From Candidatus Poribacteria bacterium (GTDB lineage: Bacteria; Poribacteria; WGA-4E; WGA-3G): a stretch of DNA of 36,903 nucleotides. The position numbers and the translations under genes are program-made. The notes beneath the pieces were generated by a model. The model searched no databases. It worked only from the letters and a program-made list of their open reading frames with translations, and was not told the origin of the DNA. The stretch lies in NCBI GenBank assembly GCA_012270875.1, contig JAAXHI010000454.1:1-36903 (forward strand), in the 5' to 3' direction. Below are positions 26,356 to 34,154 of this stretch, piece by piece. How positions within the stretch are numbered: the first letter of the stretch is position 1; each line of letters begins with the position of its first letter.

Positions 26356-28686
26356 ATGATTTGCGACGCTTTAGACAATATTCAATTCATGCCAAATGCT
26401 ACACAGCGCGTAGGACGTGAAATGCTATGTACCAAATCTACTAAACTGTTAGTGTCATGGACAATCGCTGCTTTGATGGTGATTGTGCTGCTGATGCAGA
26501 CACATCAGGTCTTAGCCAACCAAGAGGACTATACCCGATGGGGATTACCTAAAGGTGCCAAAGCACGGATCGGGAAAGGTGTGTTCACTGATATGCAGCT
26601 ATCACCGGATGGCACGCGTTTGGCGATTGCGAGTTCCGCAGGTGTCTGGCTTTATGATGTCAGTACAGGGGATGAGATTGCGCTTATCACGGAGAATACG
26701 ACTCTCATCGGACAGGTCGCCTTTTCTCCTGACAGTACAACGCTTGCGACTGCTGGTGGGGACAACAAATGTCAAATCTGGGATGTTGAAAGTCGGACAC
26801 TTCTACTGACATTCAAGATGCCTGATTATTGGATCAAGACATTGGCATTCATGGATGACGGAAAAACCCTCGTCGGCGAAGGGATAATTGACAAAATCTC
26901 ACACCCTCTGTTGGGGGGTGGACCTTGGATGTGGGATGTTCCCAAGGTCTGGATGTGGGATATCCAGACTGGAAAGCAGTTAGATACTTTCACCACTGAA
27001 CTGCCGAGATTCAATCCGATGAAAGATGTGCGGTCCAGTGTCATGGTAAAGGCATTTGCCAATAACGATCGTGTTATATTTGCCTTTGAGAATAAAGACG
27101 GAACGATTAGCGTCAAAGATGGACGCACTAACCGCGAAGTAGCTGTGCTTCCCAATCTTAATGACGAGGTAAAAGCGTTCGGTTTTTCACCAGATGGTAA
27201 AGGGGTTGCCATTGCGACTTCAAGGGACGTACATCTCTGGGACCTTGAGACAGGAGAACAGATACTAACATTTCCAAAGCAGGTTGCAGATTTCTATGGA
27301 AATCCGTCTATACTGGCATTCTCAAAAGATGGAAAAACGCTTGCCGTTGCGGGTTTAGACGACATTGAGATATGGAATATGGATACGCATTCGCATGTTG
27401 CTACACTTAAAAATACAGATGGCGGTTTGTGGGAATTTGTGTTATCAAGGGACGGCGCAACCGTCATCACTATGAATCACCACGGCAGGGTAGATTTGTG
27501 GTCGGCACAGACCGGCAAACATGAACGCACCTTGACGATAGGATATACGAATAGATTCTCCAAGTTGGCGTTCGCGCCCGATGGGAAAACGATTGCGAGT
27601 AGCACGGGTAGCAAAGTTCACCTGTGGGATACAAACACTCGGACTGAAAGATTGCGGATGCAACTGCCCGGACGCATTGAAAATGAAAAAAAACGGGTTG
27701 AACCGGATTTGCGAGCCGCTGTGCCGATAGAACGTGGAAGTGAAATCATCGGCTTAGCGTTTTCTGAATATAACACACCGCTCGCTGCTGCCGCGTATAG
27801 CAAAACTCTCGTCGCTTTTACCGTTTCCGGCAAAGTTGAAATATGGGATGTCGCTACTGGAGAATATAGTGCCGATTATACCCTCGCGGACATGCCTCGT
27901 AAAGGGATGCCAGGGCTGTTAGCACCCGATTTGACTGCTGTGCCAACGCCTCGGACCCCGGGAATATATCACCTCTTCGCAACACCGTTTGAGAGATCAG
28001 GTCACGCCTTGTATGCAGCTGCCTTTTCACCAGATGGTGAAAAACTAACTGTTAAAAATCGGGACGACGTGATGGAGATATGGGATGTTCTGACCCGTAG
28101 ACGCTTATGCACACTCCCAGATCGCTCTCCAAACAAGAGTGCCGCGTTGGCATCTACGTTGGCATTCACACCGGATGGCGAAGTGCTTGCGATTGGTGAA
28201 GGTGCGGATGTCCATCTGTCACATACGGATACAGGTGAAACGTTTGCCATATTCAGCGTCTCTCAGGAGAAACCGAATGCGATAGATAAATTACAAGGAT
28301 TGTTCGACTCGCAGCGTTTTGATGTATCGGTCGGTGCCGTAGCATTAGCGCGCCCTGGAAAACTTCCGGCTGTTGCTGCGAGTGGAGGCAAGACAATTTA
28401 TTTTTGGAACATCGCAAAGCGGGAACCTATTACGCTCAAAGAACATACAAGTGAAGTCTGTAAACTGGCGTTCACACCCGACGGCACTGTTCTGGCAAGT
28501 GGTGATGTTGATGGGACAATTCACTTGTGGTCGCTGCCCGCAGGAGACAAAATTGCCACATTCAATCCGTATGTGAGTCCCGTTAGTCAGTTAGTTTTCT
28601 CACCTGATGGAAAAACTCTTGCAAGCACAAACCTACATTCTCGTTTTGCTGGAACGATACTCCTTTGGGACGTTCCACCCAAGTAA
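26356..28686 (+). CDS. Membrane-anchored or secreted WD40 double propeller, sigma domain lost
   Basis: 776 residues from the ATG at 26356, which has AAGGAGGG at 26341-26348. The frame is open back to a TTG at 26314, but the Shine-Dalgarno favours 26356. The N-terminus (MICDALDNIQFMPNATQRVG) aligns with the segment after sigma region 4 in the fusions (MIREALENFQITPNLTENIM), and the codons before the ATG still read RLKEGTP, like RLKKEEP. A hydrophobic segment follows (WTIAALMVIVLLMQ, about 35-48), ending in VLANQ, which could be a signal peptidase site. The usual RFQKPYSF stalk is missing. The cap LPKGAKARIGKG and about 14 WD40 blades match the genes at 19870 and 32116. I read it as a derivative of a sigma-WD40 fusion that kept only the sensor part. 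Confidence 0.85.
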   Translation: MICDALDNIQFMPNATQRVGREMLCTKSTKLLVSWTIAALMVIVLLMQTHQVLANQEDYTRWGLPKGAKARIGKGVFTDMQLSPDGTRLAIASSAGVWLYDVSTGDEIALITENTTLIGQVAFSPDSTTLATAGGDNKCQIWDVESRTLLLTFKMPDYWIKTLAFMDDGKTLVGEGIIDKISHPLLGGGPWMWDVPKVWMWDIQTGKQLDTFTTELPRFNPMKDVRSSVMVKAFANNDRVIFAFENKDGTISVKDGRTNREVAVLPNLNDEVKAFGFSPDGKGVAIATSRDVHLWDLETGEQILTFPKQVADFYGNPSILAFSKDGKTLAVAGLDDIEIWNMDTHSHVATLKNTDGGLWEFVLSRDGATVITMNHHGRVDLWSAQTGKHERTLTIGYTNRFSKLAFAPDGKTIASSTGSKVHLWDTNTRTERLRMQLPGRIENEKKRVEPDLRAAVPIERGSEIIGLAFSEYNTPLAAAAYSKTLVAFTVSGKVEIWDVATGEYSADYTLADMPRKGMPGLLAPDLTAVPTPRTPGIYHLFATPFERSGHALYAAAFSPDGEKLTVKNRDDVMEIWDVLTRRRLCTLPDRSPNKSAALASTLAFTPDGEVLAIGEGADVHLSHTDTGETFAIFSVSQEKPNAIDKLQGLFDSQRFDVSVGAVALARPGKLPAVAASGGKTIYFWNIAKREPITLKEHTSEVCKLAFTPDGTVLASGDVDGTIHLWSLPAGDKIATFNPYVSPVSQLVFSPDGKTLASTNLHSRFAGTILLWDVPPK

Positions 28687-28783
28687 AACCGACCGCGTCA
28701 TGGGTAACACCAAATCAGAAAGATAAAGTCACATTATAGAGATTTTGGAACGCTATGAGGTATCGGTCTGTAAGAGCGCAATA

Positions 28784-28814
28784 ATGCACGTCGCATTTGG
28801 GCGAGTACGCCGCA
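28784..28814. repeat. Dispersed 31-nt repeat, copy 2
   Basis: It matches 1243-1273 at 29 of 31 positions (ATGCACGTCGCATTTGGG, then GAGTACGCCGCA). It lies in the spacer before the sigma-hydrolase gene. Confidence 0.7.
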
Positions 28815-28868
28815 GAATTGCGCTACTACGAGCGGGTTTTTCCTTAGTGAGAGGCGTTTATTTAGAAA

Positions 28869-28877
28869 TGGTATAAT
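28869..28877 (+). promoter_or_regulatory. Extended -10 promoter formed by an element end
   Basis: TGGTATAAT overlaps AGAAATGGTAT (28864-28874), the same sequence that forms the terminal repeat of the element at 22785-22904. It lies just upstream of the ECF-type promoter at 28894. Confidence 0.4.
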
Positions 28878-28893
28878 CATTATTGCAGAATTA

Positions 28894-28921
28894 TGCAACC
28901 GTTTTCCGCCTAAGTCGCGTC
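28894..28921 (+). promoter_or_regulatory. ECF-type promoter of the sigma-hydrolase gene at 28970
   Basis: TGCAAC (28894-28899), an 18-nt spacer and CGTC (28918-28921) followed by ACTAAG, preceded by GCAGAATTA. CGTC ends 48 nt before the ATG. Confidence 0.7.
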
Positions 28922-28969
28922 ACTAAGAGTCAATGTGGAATATTGAACTCCCTATTTTGGAGAAGTCTG

Positions 28970-30580
28970 ATGAAAAACGACGATACCCGACTGATTCAAT
29001 GCGTCCTTGCCGGCGATGATACTGCTTTTGCTGAGCTTGTGAAAAAGTACCAGAAGCCGGTTCACGCGCTTGTGTGGCGGAAAGTTGGTGATTTCCACGT
29101 CGCCGAGGAAATTACACAGGACACCTTCCTGAAGGCATACCAGAAACTGACGACGCTCAAGGAGCCGCAGCGTTTTGTGAGTTGGCTTTATGTAATAGCC
29201 ACGAACCGTTGCAAGGCATGGCTGCGTAGGAAACGTTTATGGATGCAGTCGTTGGATGCCACGAGTAGTAGGCAGTTGGAAAAGGCTACATATTCTGAAT
29301 ATGTCATTTCGGAGAACGAACGCGTAACAGTAGAAACACAGCGCGAAGTCGTCAAAAAGCTGCTTGCGAAGTTACAGGAGAGTGAGCGGACAGTCATGAC
29401 ACTCCACTATTTCGGGGAGATGACGTGTGAAGATATTAGCAAGTTTTTGGGTGTATCGGTAGGTGCGATTAAGAGTCGGCTCAGGCGTGCGCGCCACCGC
29501 TTAAAGAAGGAGGAACCCATGATACGCGAGGCTTTAGAACATTTCCAAATCACACCGAATCTGACAGAGGATATCATGCGCGAGGTTTCGCGTCTGAAAC
29601 CGATTGCGCCGTCTGGTAGCAAGCCGTTCGTGCCGTGGGCAATCGGCGTTTCTACGTTAGCAGTCATCCTTTTGATGTTAGGTGTCGGAAACCGTCAATA
29701 CCTGTCGCGTTTCCAAAAATCGTATAGTTTTGATGCGACTTTAGAGATGAGCGTTGAACTCATTGATGCACCGATTGTGTTGAATCTTGAATCCAAACCT
29801 GATGTTCGGACGCAGCTCGGCAATGCTGCCACCCCCAGTAAAAACGACGGGTTCAGTCAACAACTCGATCAACCAGAACATACAACCCTATTTGCTGCCG
29901 CGCAGGTAGATCAAACTGAGAAACCTACTGTTACTGATAAAGGTAATCGCTACATCATCCTTGAGACAAGCACCCATGAGGAAGGTGGAGAAGTTTTTGC
30001 GAGCGGAAGTTTTTCTTTTACGAGAACAGGTGAGATTTTGACAGTTACAAAGGCTGGAACTACCGGGACCGGTAAAGGTGACGCAACCCCGATGTACGTG
30101 TTGATGAGTTATATTCTCAACCATAATATTGACCTTTTCAAGTTCCCTTTGGTTATAGGAGATACTTGGACACAGAAAGGTCCCTGGGCCCCACACATAC
30201 AGACGACCTTAGTGGGTTATGAAAAGGTAGAAGTTGCCGGAGGGACTTTCACGGACTGCCTTAAGCATGAAACGCTTTTTACAAACGCGAGGGTAGGTGC
30301 TGGCACGCGTTATTTGTGGTTTGCCAAAGGGGTTGGTGTCGTTAAAATGCGCTATGAACATTCCAACGGTGTCACCACTGAAGCAGAATTGCTTAACTAC
30401 AATGTTCCGAAAGGCGAAGAATATCTCCCTTTGCAATACGGTAATATGTGGACCTACAGATTGCAAAACGAGTCTCAAGAAAAACCGATTATTGAAAAGT
30501 GCGAGGTTGTCGAAAATAGCGATCAGCCCTTAGATTCTGTCGATTCTTATTTTTTTCTCACGCTCCTCCAAAAGCTCTGA
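28970..30580 (+). CDS. ECF sigma factor fused to transmembrane segment and unknown beta-rich domain (5' part of a frameshifted gene)
   Basis: 536 residues from the ATG at 28970 (MKNDDTRLIQ, as in paralogues; TTGGAGAAG precedes it). The frame is open upstream to 28883, but that would run through the ECF-type promoter. Sigma region 2 is at about 23-90, region 4 at about 130-180, a transmembrane helix at about 221-241 and the stalk RFQKSYSFDATLEMSVE follows. Residues about 320-520 are a beta-rich domain with GDTWTQKGPW, GGTFTDCLKH, GTRYLWFAKGVGVVKMRYEHSNG and LPLQYGNMWTYRL, a pattern I do not assign to a named family. The last residues after SYFF are out of frame: a single-base shift in a T7 run (30550-30556) separates this part from the hydrolase part at 30652. 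Together they would encode about 973 residues. Confidence 0.85.
   Translation: MKNDDTRLIQCVLAGDDTAFAELVKKYQKPVHALVWRKVGDFHVAEEITQDTFLKAYQKLTTLKEPQRFVSWLYVIATNRCKAWLRRKRLWMQSLDATSSRQLEKATYSEYVISENERVTVETQREVVKKLLAKLQESERTVMTLHYFGEMTCEDISKFLGVSVGAIKSRLRRARHRLKKEEPMIREALEHFQITPNLTEDIMREVSRLKPIAPSGSKPFVPWAIGVSTLAVILLMLGVGNRQYLSRFQKSYSFDATLEMSVELIDAPIVLNLESKPDVRTQLGNAATPSKNDGFSQQLDQPEHTTLFAAAQVDQTEKPTVTDKGNRYIILETSTHEEGGEVFASGSFSFTRTGEILTVTKAGTTGTGKGDATPMYVLMSYILNHNIDLFKFPLVIGDTWTQKGPWAPHIQTTLVGYEKVEVAGGTFTDCLKHETLFTNARVGAGTRYLWFAKGVGVVKMRYEHSNGVTTEAELLNYNVPKGEEYLPLQYGNMWTYRLQNESQEKPIIEKCEVVENSDQPLDSVDSYFFLTLLQKL
29507..29521 (+). promoter_or_regulatory. Internal Shine-Dalgarno and ATG at codon 184
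   Basis: AAGGAGG (29507-29513), a 5-nt spacer and an in-frame ATG (29519). The surrounding DNA (CGCTTAAAGAAGGAGGAACC) is the copy most like the leader of the sigma-less WD40 gene (CGGCTTAAGGAGGGAACC). Confidence 0.5.
30550..30556 (+). other. Frameshift site in a run of seven T
   Basis: In the upstream frame the codons are TAT TTT TTT CTC, leading to a stop at 30578. A -1 shift gives TTT TTT TCT CAC GCT, which continues (SHAPPKALRTIPDLSEK) without a stop into the hydrolase frame. The run fits a slippery heptamer, but a one-base deletion or a sequencing error is as likely. Confidence 0.75.
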
Positions 30581-30651
30581 GGACTATACCTGATTTATCT
30601 GAAAAAGTTTCAATAATTATAGAGGACATACGGATCGGTTTCAGTGAGGTA

Positions 30652-31890
30652 ATGATGGATGCTGATATTGCGTATACAAGTGTACCAATAGGCGACCTTA
30701 AATGGGTAGACGGCGGTAGAACCCTTGTTATCCCGTTGAGTCAACCCCTATTACCTTCAAAAACCTATAGGCTTATATTGGCGGAAGGCTATAGGAATAT
30801 GGCAGGCGTTGTGTTCCCAGAATATACGCTCACTTTTACAACCGAAGGTCCCGAACCGGTTACGCCTACTTTTGTGGACACCACGCCTGTCTATGTGGCA
30901 GATATTGAAGAATTGAACCTCTCAAATGAACTGCTCTGCCGCGTTACCGTGAATCCGACAGTGGGTTTTAACTTCCCGTATTATCTGTTCATTCCACAAG
31001 GGATAAACTTGAACAAACCTGTTCATCTGCTCGTGGAACCCTGCAACACAGGGGTGAGTCAGACTCGTAAAAGTCTTGATAGAAAGACAAAGGCTTTGGC
31101 TGAAGCATCTCATGCGACTGTCATCGCCAAAAGACTGGGAGTCCCGTTGCTCGTGCCTGTTTTTCCGAGACCCGGCGGAGATCAATGGCTCGTGCCTGTT
31201 TCTCCGAAACCCGGTAAAGATCAATGGCAAGCCTACACGCATGCCTTGGATAGAGACACCCTCCTGATTAGAGATGGCGACCTCAAGAGAATCGACCTGC
31301 AACTCATCAATATGATTGCGCATGCGCAAAGGCTCCTACGACACAATAATATGAAAGTGAATGAGAAGGTCTTTATGAACGGGTTTTCGGCTTCTGGGAC
31401 GTTTGCAAATCGGTTTGCTATTTTACATCCAACAATTGTCCGAGCGGTTGCAACTGGCGGCATCAATAGCATCCCGACCTTTCCGACAGAGCGTTGGGAT
31501 GATGTCACTATGCGGTATCCGGTTGGCATCGCGGATGTGAAAGAGATCGCTGATATTAAATTTGATGAAGAGGCGTATAAACGTGTCTCCCAATACATCT
31601 ACATGGGAGCTTTGGATGACAATGATACTGTTTCGTATCGAGATGCCTACGATGTAGTGGATGCCGAGTTGGTCAAAAGCCTCATTGGAGCTGAAATGAT
31701 GCCAGATCGATGGGACATGAGTCAGTCGATATACAGGGCACTTGAGATTCCTGCGCAGTTTGTTACATACGAAAATACTGGGCATCAAATCAAGAATGAG
31801 ATGATAGATGATATTGTCGCTTTTTTCGAGGCAAACTCCGAGGATGAGATAGTTGAAATCGTCCCACATCAATATCCATCCGCTGAGTGA
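30652..31890 (+). CDS. Ig-like domain plus alpha/beta hydrolase (3' part of the frameshifted sigma fusion)
   Basis: 412 residues from the first ATG; the homologous frame really begins at about 30556 (SHAPPKALRTIPDLSEKVS). Residues up to about 68 resemble a Big_5-type Ig-like domain (IRIGFSEVM just upstream, then LKWVDGGRTLVIPLSQPLLPSKTYRL, LTFTTEG). From about 103 comes an alpha/beta hydrolase of the esterase, PHB-depolymerase or feruloyl-esterase type. NGFSASG carries the nucleophile Ser in a GxSxG motif, GALDDNDTV offers the acid and ENTGHQIKNEM the histidine. The triad appears intact, so the domain could be active outside the cell. A 39-bp duplication lies inside it (31150-31227). GAGGTA sits very close to the ATG, a poor ribosome binding site, which favours this being part of the upstream gene. 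A terminator hairpin follows. Confidence 0.8.
   Translation: MMDADIAYTSVPIGDLKWVDGGRTLVIPLSQPLLPSKTYRLILAEGYRNMAGVVFPEYTLTFTTEGPEPVTPTFVDTTPVYVADIEELNLSNELLCRVTVNPTVGFNFPYYLFIPQGINLNKPVHLLVEPCNTGVSQTRKSLDRKTKALAEASHATVIAKRLGVPLLVPVFPRPGGDQWLVPVSPKPGKDQWQAYTHALDRDTLLIRDGDLKRIDLQLINMIAHAQRLLRHNNMKVNEKVFMNGFSASGTFANRFAILHPTIVRAVATGGINSIPTFPTERWDDVTMRYPVGIADVKEIADIKFDEEAYKRVSQYIYMGALDDNDTVSYRDAYDVVDAELVKSLIGAEMMPDRWDMSQSIYRALEIPAQFVTYENTGHQIKNEMIDDIVAFFEANSEDEIVEIVPHQYPSAE
31150..31227 (+). repeat. 39-bp tandem duplication inside the hydrolase
   Basis: 31150-31188 encodes LVPVFPRPGGDQW and 31189-31227 encodes LVPVSPKPGKDQW. The two copies are in frame and differ at a few bases, so the duplication is not brand new. 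It lengthens a loop before the nucleophile region. Confidence 0.85.
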
Positions 31891-31963
31891 AAGTGAGTGA
31901 GGTCTATCACAAGAGAGATACCTGACCCTTTTATCCGCTAAGTATGAATTAGTTTATTTTGTC

Positions 31964-31986
31964 AGGGCGGTGCTAAATGCCGCCCT
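31964..31986 (+). terminator. Hairpin terminator after the sigma-hydrolase gene
   Basis: AGGGCGG (31964-31970) and CCGCCCT (31980-31986) form a 7-bp stem with loop TGCTAAATG, followed by TTTCC. It is nearly identical to the hairpin at 14001-14023. Confidence 0.72.
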
Positions 31987-32037
31987 TTTCCACCTTTCCT
32001 CTTCTCTTTCCTTCACAATCCACTTTTTTCAGAATTA

Positions 32038-32065
32038 AGCAACCATTTTGCCCCTAAATTGCGTC
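32038..32065 (+). promoter_or_regulatory. ECF-type promoter of the sigma-WD40 gene at 32116
   Basis: AGCAAC (32038-32043), an 18-nt spacer and CGTC (32062-32065) followed by ACTATAG, preceded by TCAGAATTA. The first base differs from the TGCAAC of the other copies. CGTC ends 50 nt before the ATG. Confidence 0.65.
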
Positions 32066-32115
32066 ACTATAGGTTGATATGTTATTAATCAACTACCGCT
32101 TTCTGGAGGCAGCTG

Positions 32116-33990
32116 ATGAAAAACAACGATGTTGCACTTATTCAACGAGTTCTCGCTGGTGATGAAACCGCTTTTGCTGAACTGATAAAAAAATATCAAA
32201 AGCCAGTTCACACGTTGGCGTGGCGAAAAATCGGGGATTTTCATATCGCTGAGGACATCACCCAGGAGGTCTTCCTGAAAGCGTATCAGAGACTCCATAT
32301 CCTGAAAGATCCGAACCAGTTTTCTGGATGGCTTTATGTGATTACGGCGAACTTATGTGCCACATGGCTCCGCAAAAAACGGATACAGACGCAACCGTTG
32401 GGGGACACAGAACCAACGATGATACAAGAAGATACTTATTCTCGACATGTTGTAGAAGAGCGAATGAAAACCACAGCGGAATCACAACGCGAAGTCGTCA
32501 AAAAGCTGCTGGCGAAGTTGAAAGAGAGTGAACGCACAGTGATGACGCTCCACTACCTTGGTGAGATGACGGTTGCAGAAATTAGCCGATTTTTAGGCGT
32601 ATCGGCGAGTACCATTAAAAGTCGTTTGAGACGGGCACGAAACCGTTTAAAAGAGGAGGAGCCGATGATTAGAGAAGCACTTGAGCATTTCCAAATTACA
32701 CCGAATCTTACAGAGAATATCATGCAAGAGATATCGCGGTTGAAACCGGTTGCACCGTCAGGCAGTAAGCCGTTAGTGCCGTGGGCAATGGCTGCTTCTA
32801 CAGTAGCAATCGTCCTTTTGATGTTCGGCATGGGAAATCAGTATATGTCGCGTTTCCAAGAGCCGTATAGTTTCGACGCGCCATCAGAGATGACAGTTGA
32901 GCTCATTGAAGCACCCCTTGTGCTGAACCTTGAGGTCTCCAAACCCGATATTCGGACGCAACTTGGGAGTGTTCGCACACCGAACGAGGGAAAGATCTCC
33001 AACCAGCAGCCTAACGACGTTTCGGCATCGGCTGCAGAAGCCGAAGCAGATGAGAGAATTAAAAACTACGCGCATTGGAAGCTGCCCAAAGCCGCAAAAG
33101 CACGTTTCGGAAAAGGTGGGATTACCACAATTCAGTTTTCACCGGATGGAACCCTACTCGCAGTGGGTAGTAATATCGGGGTATGGCTGTATGATGTGGC
33201 AACAGGTGAGGAGAAATTTTTGTTTGGTAGTGGAATGTGTGAAGCCCTCCAATTTTCACCTGATGGCCGTTTCCTTACTGCTTCTTCTGAGGAGACGCTC
33301 ATCCAATTATGGGAGATCGCTACCGGGCGCGAAGTGCCGCTTATTGATTTGTACGGAGAAGCTTCCGTATTGCGATTCTCTTCAGATGGGAAAACGCTGA
33401 TCGGTTTGTATAGTGATGGGCATGCTGCGATTACGCGATTGAATATTGAGAGCGGTAAAGGGAAAACAAAACACCTTAAAACTGGGTTATTCGGGATCGG
33501 TCTCTTGAGTTGGGAGGATTTTAGTGGTGTTTACGCGATGACGGGCGATAAAATCGCGATTGGCAAACCGGACGGGACGATTCAGTTATGGGACGTAGCA
33601 ACCCGTAAAAAGTTATCGACGCTCAGAGGACACGTAGATTTGCCGCTTCAGCCGTTAGATAAACTTGTGCATCGCAAACGTCCGTTTAGCAGACGGATTT
33701 TAGCAGTGGCGTTTTCGCCGGATGGTACCCGTCTCGCCAGTGGTGGGGCAGATAATACAGTCCGATTGTCGAATCTCACTGGCGATCGAGATTCGATGAC
33801 GTTGCAGAAACATACTGGACCGGCAAATGTGCTGGCGTTTTCACCCGATGGAAAAATGCTTGCCAGCGGCAGTACCGATAAAACAGTGCAATTGTGGGAC
33901 ACCGCCACTGGCGAACCCCTCCTGACGCTCACCGGCCATATCAACGGTATTACGGCGTTAGCATTTTCACCCGACGGTAACCACTCGTAA
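32116..33990 (+). CDS. ECF sigma factor fused to transmembrane WD40 propeller (5' part of a frameshifted gene)
   Basis: 624 residues; CTGGAGG precedes the ATG. Sigma region 2 is at about 23-90 (IAEDITQEVFLKAYQRL), region 4 at about 130-180 (ESERTVMTLHYLGEM, then a helix-turn-helix ending in LRRARNRL), a transmembrane helix at about 221-240 and the stalk RFQEPYSFDAPSEMTVE. After the cap LPKAAKARFGKG come about seven WD40 blades (FSPDGTLLAVGS, FSPDGTRLASGGADNTVRLS, FSPDGKMLASGSTDKTVQLWD). The frame ends in FSPDGNHS and a TAA at 33988. Comparison with the gene at 19870 shows that one base is missing near 33985: a single extra C would restore FSPDGN-x-LVSGSTDGTIRFW. The other half follows in the 34119 frame. 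Together the parts would encode about 1003 residues with about 14 blades. Confidence 0.87.
   Translation: MKNNDVALIQRVLAGDETAFAELIKKYQKPVHTLAWRKIGDFHIAEDITQEVFLKAYQRLHILKDPNQFSGWLYVITANLCATWLRKKRIQTQPLGDTEPTMIQEDTYSRHVVEERMKTTAESQREVVKKLLAKLKESERTVMTLHYLGEMTVAEISRFLGVSASTIKSRLRRARNRLKEEEPMIREALEHFQITPNLTENIMQEISRLKPVAPSGSKPLVPWAMAASTVAIVLLMFGMGNQYMSRFQEPYSFDAPSEMTVELIEAPLVLNLEVSKPDIRTQLGSVRTPNEGKISNQQPNDVSASAAEAEADERIKNYAHWKLPKAAKARFGKGGITTIQFSPDGTLLAVGSNIGVWLYDVATGEEKFLFGSGMCEALQFSPDGRFLTASSEETLIQLWEIATGREVPLIDLYGEASVLRFSSDGKTLIGLYSDGHAAITRLNIESGKGKTKHLKTGLFGIGLLSWEDFSGVYAMTGDKIAIGKPDGTIQLWDVATRKKLSTLRGHVDLPLQPLDKLVHRKRPFSRRILAVAFSPDGTRLASGGADNTVRLSNLTGDRDSMTLQKHTGPANVLAFSPDGKMLASGSTDKTVQLWDTATGEPLLTLTGHINGITALAFSPDGNHS
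32653..32667 (+). promoter_or_regulatory. Internal Shine-Dalgarno and ATG at codon 184
   Basis: GAGGAGG (32653-32659), a 5-nt spacer and an in-frame ATG (32665) after sigma region 4. Confidence 0.45.
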
Positions 33991-33992
33991 GC
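33984..33992 (+). other. Frameshift site in the sigma-WD40 gene
   Basis: The sequence CACTCGTAAGCGGG reads H-S-stop in the upstream frame. In the other frame AGC GGG AGT ACG GAT GGC encodes SGSTDG, the expected next blade, and stays open to 35126. A one-base deletion relative to the paralogue is the simplest explanation. Confidence 0.8.
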
Positions 33993-34108
33993 GGGAGTAC
34001 GGATGGCACAATCCGATTCTGGCAGACAGCAACTGGGGCTCCAGCAGATACCCTTATTACTGGACACACACAATCCATAAAAGCGGCGACCTTCTTTCAA
34101 GATCGTAA

Positions 34109-34154
34109 TAGGGGCGAGGTGACCTTGAAGAAACACCCAAGCAAAAACCCCCTA
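34109..34154. repeat. Palindromic repeat inside coding sequence, copy 1
   Basis: TAGGGGCGAGGTGACC (34109-34124) followed by CCCCTA (34149-34154) makes a broken inverted repeat. It encodes the extra residues RGEVTLKKHPSKNP, which the paralogue at 19870 lacks at the same place (ATFFQGSSTLVGVAFNG). Confidence 0.6.

Noticed and set aside
28883..28969. Upstream extension of the sigma-hydrolase gene
   Set aside because: It would translate through the ECF-type promoter and leader; paralogues start at the MKN motif.
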